From positions 1 through 22,494 of the forward strand of contig CAMLGR010000076.1 in assembly GCA_946479615.1 (NCBI GenBank): a stretch of 22,494 nucleotides of DNA, in the 5' to 3' direction. Below the pieces are notes generated by a model. That model did no database searches. It saw only the letters and a list, made by a program, of their open reading frames with translations, and was not told the DNA's origin. This document shows, one piece after another, positions 20,421-22,494 of this stretch; positions within the stretch are counted from its first letter, which is position 1, and every line of letters begins with the position of its first letter. The translations under genes and the position numbers were made by a program. Source of the DNA: an uncultured Bacteroidota bacterium. GTDB lineage: Bacteria; Bacteroidota; Bacteroidia; Chitinophagales; Chitinophagaceae.

Positions 20421-20534
20421 CTCTGTGGCCCTCTGCGTATAACTCCAGGAGTAAAGTTTCTGGTTAAAGCATTTGTGAGAATTGCTCATGAATAGAAACC
20501 CGCCTACAAGAATTATACGCAGAGGGCCACGGAG
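20421..20534. repeat. Near-perfect inverted repeat between convergent genes
   Basis: Arms of 22 bases at 20421-20442 and 20513-20534 are complementary except for one position, around a 70-base spacer. The motif CTCTGTGGCCCTCTGCGTAT occurs on the left arm. A further degenerate set of CAGAGA and GCAGAGA/GCGGAGA repeats follows to about 20575. It separates DUF6702 from the convergent CNNM/CBS gene. Confidence 0.55.
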
Positions 20535-20578
20535 GAGACACAGAGAACCGCAGAGATTAAGAGAGCCGCGGAGAGAGT

Positions 20579-21874
20579 TTACTCTTCCATTTCTTCTCTT
20601 AATTCGGGGCTGATCTTCACCAATACTTTATCGATCCGGTGACTATCCATATCGACGATCTCGAACTGGAAGCCTTTCCAGTCAAATTTTTCACCGGCTT
20701 TGGGAATGTGTTCGAGTTCATGAAGGATAAATCCGGCAAAGGTGTCGAAATTGTGTTCGCCTTCATTCATCCATTCTGTTTTTTCAAATCTTGTCAGGAA
20801 ATCATAGAAAGGGATCTGTGCATCCACGAGGAAAGAACCATCTTCCCGTTCGGTGATCTCATAATCGACGATATCCGCCTGTGGCAGATCACCTACGATG
20901 GCTTCCAGGATATCATTAAGCGTAATTAGCCCGAGGATCGTACCATATTCATCAACTATAAAGCAGGAGTGTATCTGCGACTGTTTGAATTTTTCCAGCA
21001 CCTGGTAGGGAGAATTATTTTCAGGAATAAACAAGGCGGGCTGCATAATGTCCTTGAACAGCCGGTGATCAGGATTTACATAAAGGTCTTTTATTGATAC
21101 AACCCCTTTTATGTTATCGACCTCTCCGTCGCAGATCGGGTAGACCGAATGCGGTTCCTGCAATATTTTTTCTTTGATCTTATCTTCATTATCATCGAGG
21201 TTGAACCAGATAATATCGCTGCGGTGTGTCATCAGCGAAGTGATATTGCGATCGCCCAGGTGAAATACACGTTCTATGATCTCCTGTTCGGCTTCATCGA
21301 TGGTGCCGGCTTCGGTGCCTTCGGTGATCAGGGTCTTGATCTCTTCTTCCGTAACTGCATCGTCCTTTAATCGTTTAATATTGAAAATCTTGAAGAAGAG
21401 ATTACTTACCTTATTCAATACCCACACAATAGGATGGGTGAACCGGGCAAAGAAATTCATGGGAGAAGCGGCCAGCTTGGCGATCTTTTCGGCGCGCAGT
21501 AACCCGATCCGTTTGGGGATCAATTCACCAAAAATGATGGAAAGAAAAGTAACCAGTATAACGATCAGGGTAGTAGCGATGGTATTGGAATAGGGGGCCA
21601 GTACTTCGATTTTGGCGATAGAGGGTTGCAGCAGTTTGCTGAACCGTTCGCCCGAGTAGACACCCGTTAAAATGGCGATCAGAGTAATGCCGATCTGTGC
21701 GGCGGACAGAAAGATTTCGGGGTTTTGCGAAAGTTCGAGTGCGCGCCGGGCGCTTTCATCGCCTTTCTCAGCCTGGCTCTCCAGCTTTGATTTGCGGGCA
21801 GACACCAGCGCTATTTCCGACATTGTAAATAAACCGTTCAACAGAATAAGAAAGCCCAGAATAAATATTTCCAT
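20579..21874 (-). CDS. CNNM/CBS-domain membrane protein (HlyC/CorC family)
   Basis: A 431-residue protein of the 'hemolysin' TlyC/CorC/YfjD family with the full domain order. The DUF21/CNNM membrane domain spans about 1-185, with MEIFILGFLILLNGLFTMSEIAL, LSAAQIGITLIAILTGVYSGE and FGELIPKRIG (115-124). A CBS pair covers about 205-325 (MTHRSDIIWF...; FIVDEYGTILGLITLNDILEAIVGD). A C-terminal CorC_HlyC domain covers about 338-425. Members are linked to Mg2+/Co2+ export or homeostasis; the old name hemolysin is not a safe function. It overlaps the PAP2 stop by one base (TGATG), so translation of the two is coupled. There are no catalytic residues to check, but the PKR and SE motifs of the CNNM domain are intact. 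Confidence 0.92.
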   Translation of the reverse strand: MEIFILGFLILLNGLFTMSEIALVSARKSKLESQAEKGDESARRALELSQNPEIFLSAAQIGITLIAILTGVYSGERFSKLLQPSIAKIEVLAPYSNTIATTLIVILVTFLSIIFGELIPKRIGLLRAEKIAKLAASPMNFFARFTHPIVWVLNKVSNLFFKIFNIKRLKDDAVTEEEIKTLITEGTEAGTIDEAEQEIIERVFHLGDRNITSLMTHRSDIIWFNLDDNEDKIKEKILQEPHSVYPICDGEVDNIKGVVSIKDLYVNPDHRLFKDIMQPALFIPENNSPYQVLEKFKQSQIHSCFIVDEYGTILGLITLNDILEAIVGDLPQADIVDYEITEREDGSFLVDAQIPFYDFLTRFEKTEWMNEGEHNFDTFAGFILHELEHIPKAGEKFDWKGFQFEIVDMDSHRIDKVLVKISPELREEMEE

Positions 21875-22491
21875 CAGGAAGACAGGGTTGGTTGGTTACC
21901 GAAGATAGCGATTCCGTAGCGGTTATTGAATAATCGCCCCGTGAGTGTGCCGGTAGTCAATCCCAGCAATGATCCTGCCAACACATCGAGCGGGTAATGT
22001 ACGCCTACATACACCTGGGCATAGCCAACGATGGCGGCCCATAAAAAGCCCAGCGCCACCCATTTCCCGAGCGTCTGCCGCATTGTGATATAGAAAAAGG
22101 CGGCTATCGCGAAATGATTGGCGGCATGATTGGATATAAAACTGAAGCCATAGGAGCAATAATCGACCAGCAAGCGCACATGGAAGAAAAACCCGGGATC
22201 GTTGCAGGGGCGGATGCGGTGAACAGTATGTTTAAATAAATAAGTGCCGGTCATATCGGTCAGGGCAATGGTAGCAACGAAGAATAAGCACCACCAGGCG
22301 CCTTTGGCCCGGAAATTAAGCAGCATGAACACGATCAGGAAGAGGTATACCGGTGACCAGTGCAGGGCATTCCGCATCCAGGGCATCATCGCATCGAACC
22401 AGGAATTAGTCCAATCGCTGTTTAATTTTATAAACAATGACTGATCCCAGTGTTCAAGTCTTTGCCAGAAGGTCGTTTGCAGGAATAACAT
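21874..22491 (-). CDS. PAP2-family membrane phosphatase
   Basis: A 205-residue integral membrane protein of the PAP2/undecaprenyl-pyrophosphatase-like family, which removes phosphate from lipid phosphates. Motif 1 is KHTVHRIRP (87-95, KX6RP). Motif 2, normally PSGH, is FISNH (118-122) with His122 kept. Motif 3, normally SRX5HX3D, is AQVYVGVHYPLD (158-169), with His165 and Asp169 kept but Arg replaced by Gln159. About five or six hydrophobic helices surround these. The start at 22491 is three bases from the window edge, so an upstream start cannot be excluded. It is the first gene of a coupled pair with the CNNM/CBS gene. Confidence 0.88.
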   Translation of the reverse strand: MLFLQTTFWQRLEHWDQSLFIKLNSDWTNSWFDAMMPWMRNALHWSPVYLFLIVFMLLNFRAKGAWWCLFFVATIALTDMTGTYLFKHTVHRIRPCNDPGFFFHVRLLVDYCSYGFSFISNHAANHFAIAAFFYITMRQTLGKWVALGFLWAAIVGYAQVYVGVHYPLDVLAGSLLGLTTGTLTGRLFNNRYGIAIFGNQPTLSS

Positions 22492-22494
22492 CTT

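Noticed and set aside
20579..21874. Hemolysin function for the HlyC/CorC-family gene
   Set aside because: The family name is historical; domain order is that of CNNM/CBS metal transport-related proteins.

Overview
The window looks like a chromosomal segment of a Bacteroidota bacterium, most likely Chitinophagaceae or a close relative. Four things point there. Start codons lack Shine-Dalgarno sequences. Several genes carry the Bacteroidota promoter element TAnnTTTG, in some cases with TTG or TTTG 16-20 bases upstream. The gene set is typical of the phylum: a long-form PruA, a GIN-domain (DUF2807) lipoprotein, DUF6702, OmpA-less small beta-barrels, MORN proteins and a four helix bundle protein. 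The protein sequences also read as Chitinophagaceae-like. The family assignment is inference; no rRNA is present. Most of the window is ordinary housekeeping and cell-envelope content, with no prophage, integrase, CRISPR array or tRNA that I can see.

Layout. 1-409 (-) is the N-terminus of a secreted surface protein cut by the window edge. 752-4291 holds an Asp/Glu racemase, a Tat-leader Dabb protein, a GIN-domain lipoprotein, a secreted MORN protein and a FUSC-like membrane protein, several in convergent pairs. 4392-5484 is prfB (RF2), read through a programmed +1 frameshift. It is followed by a compact unit, a four helix bundle (23S rRNA intervening-sequence protein family) gene enclosed by a perfect 20-bp inverted repeat, and then pruA. 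7960-10194 holds three small outer-membrane beta-barrel genes, each with its own promoter; hairpins follow all three. 10560-14446 is a pyrimidine and CoA region: pyrR-pyrB, coaD with a hotdog thioesterase, a Nudix hydrolase, and pyrE. 14468-16141 holds a secreted HMA-domain protein, an LEA14-like lipoprotein and a MORN-variant protein. 16142-16747 is a repeat-rich intergenic region. 16748-20419 is a HupE/M1-metallopeptidase pair with a divergent DUF6702 gene. 20579-22491 is a translationally coupled PAP2 phosphatase and CNNM/CBS (CorC/HlyC) pair.

The most interesting structures are these: the inverted-repeat-enclosed IVP-family gene, which resembles a 23S rRNA intervening sequence sitting outside rRNA; the M1 peptidase/HupE/DUF6702 locus, which may be a metal-linked envelope module; promoter -7 elements so close to start codons that the mRNAs should be nearly leaderless; a strong internal Shine-Dalgarno in prfB in a region where genes start without one; and an abundance of long perfect or near-perfect palindromes at transcription-unit ends.
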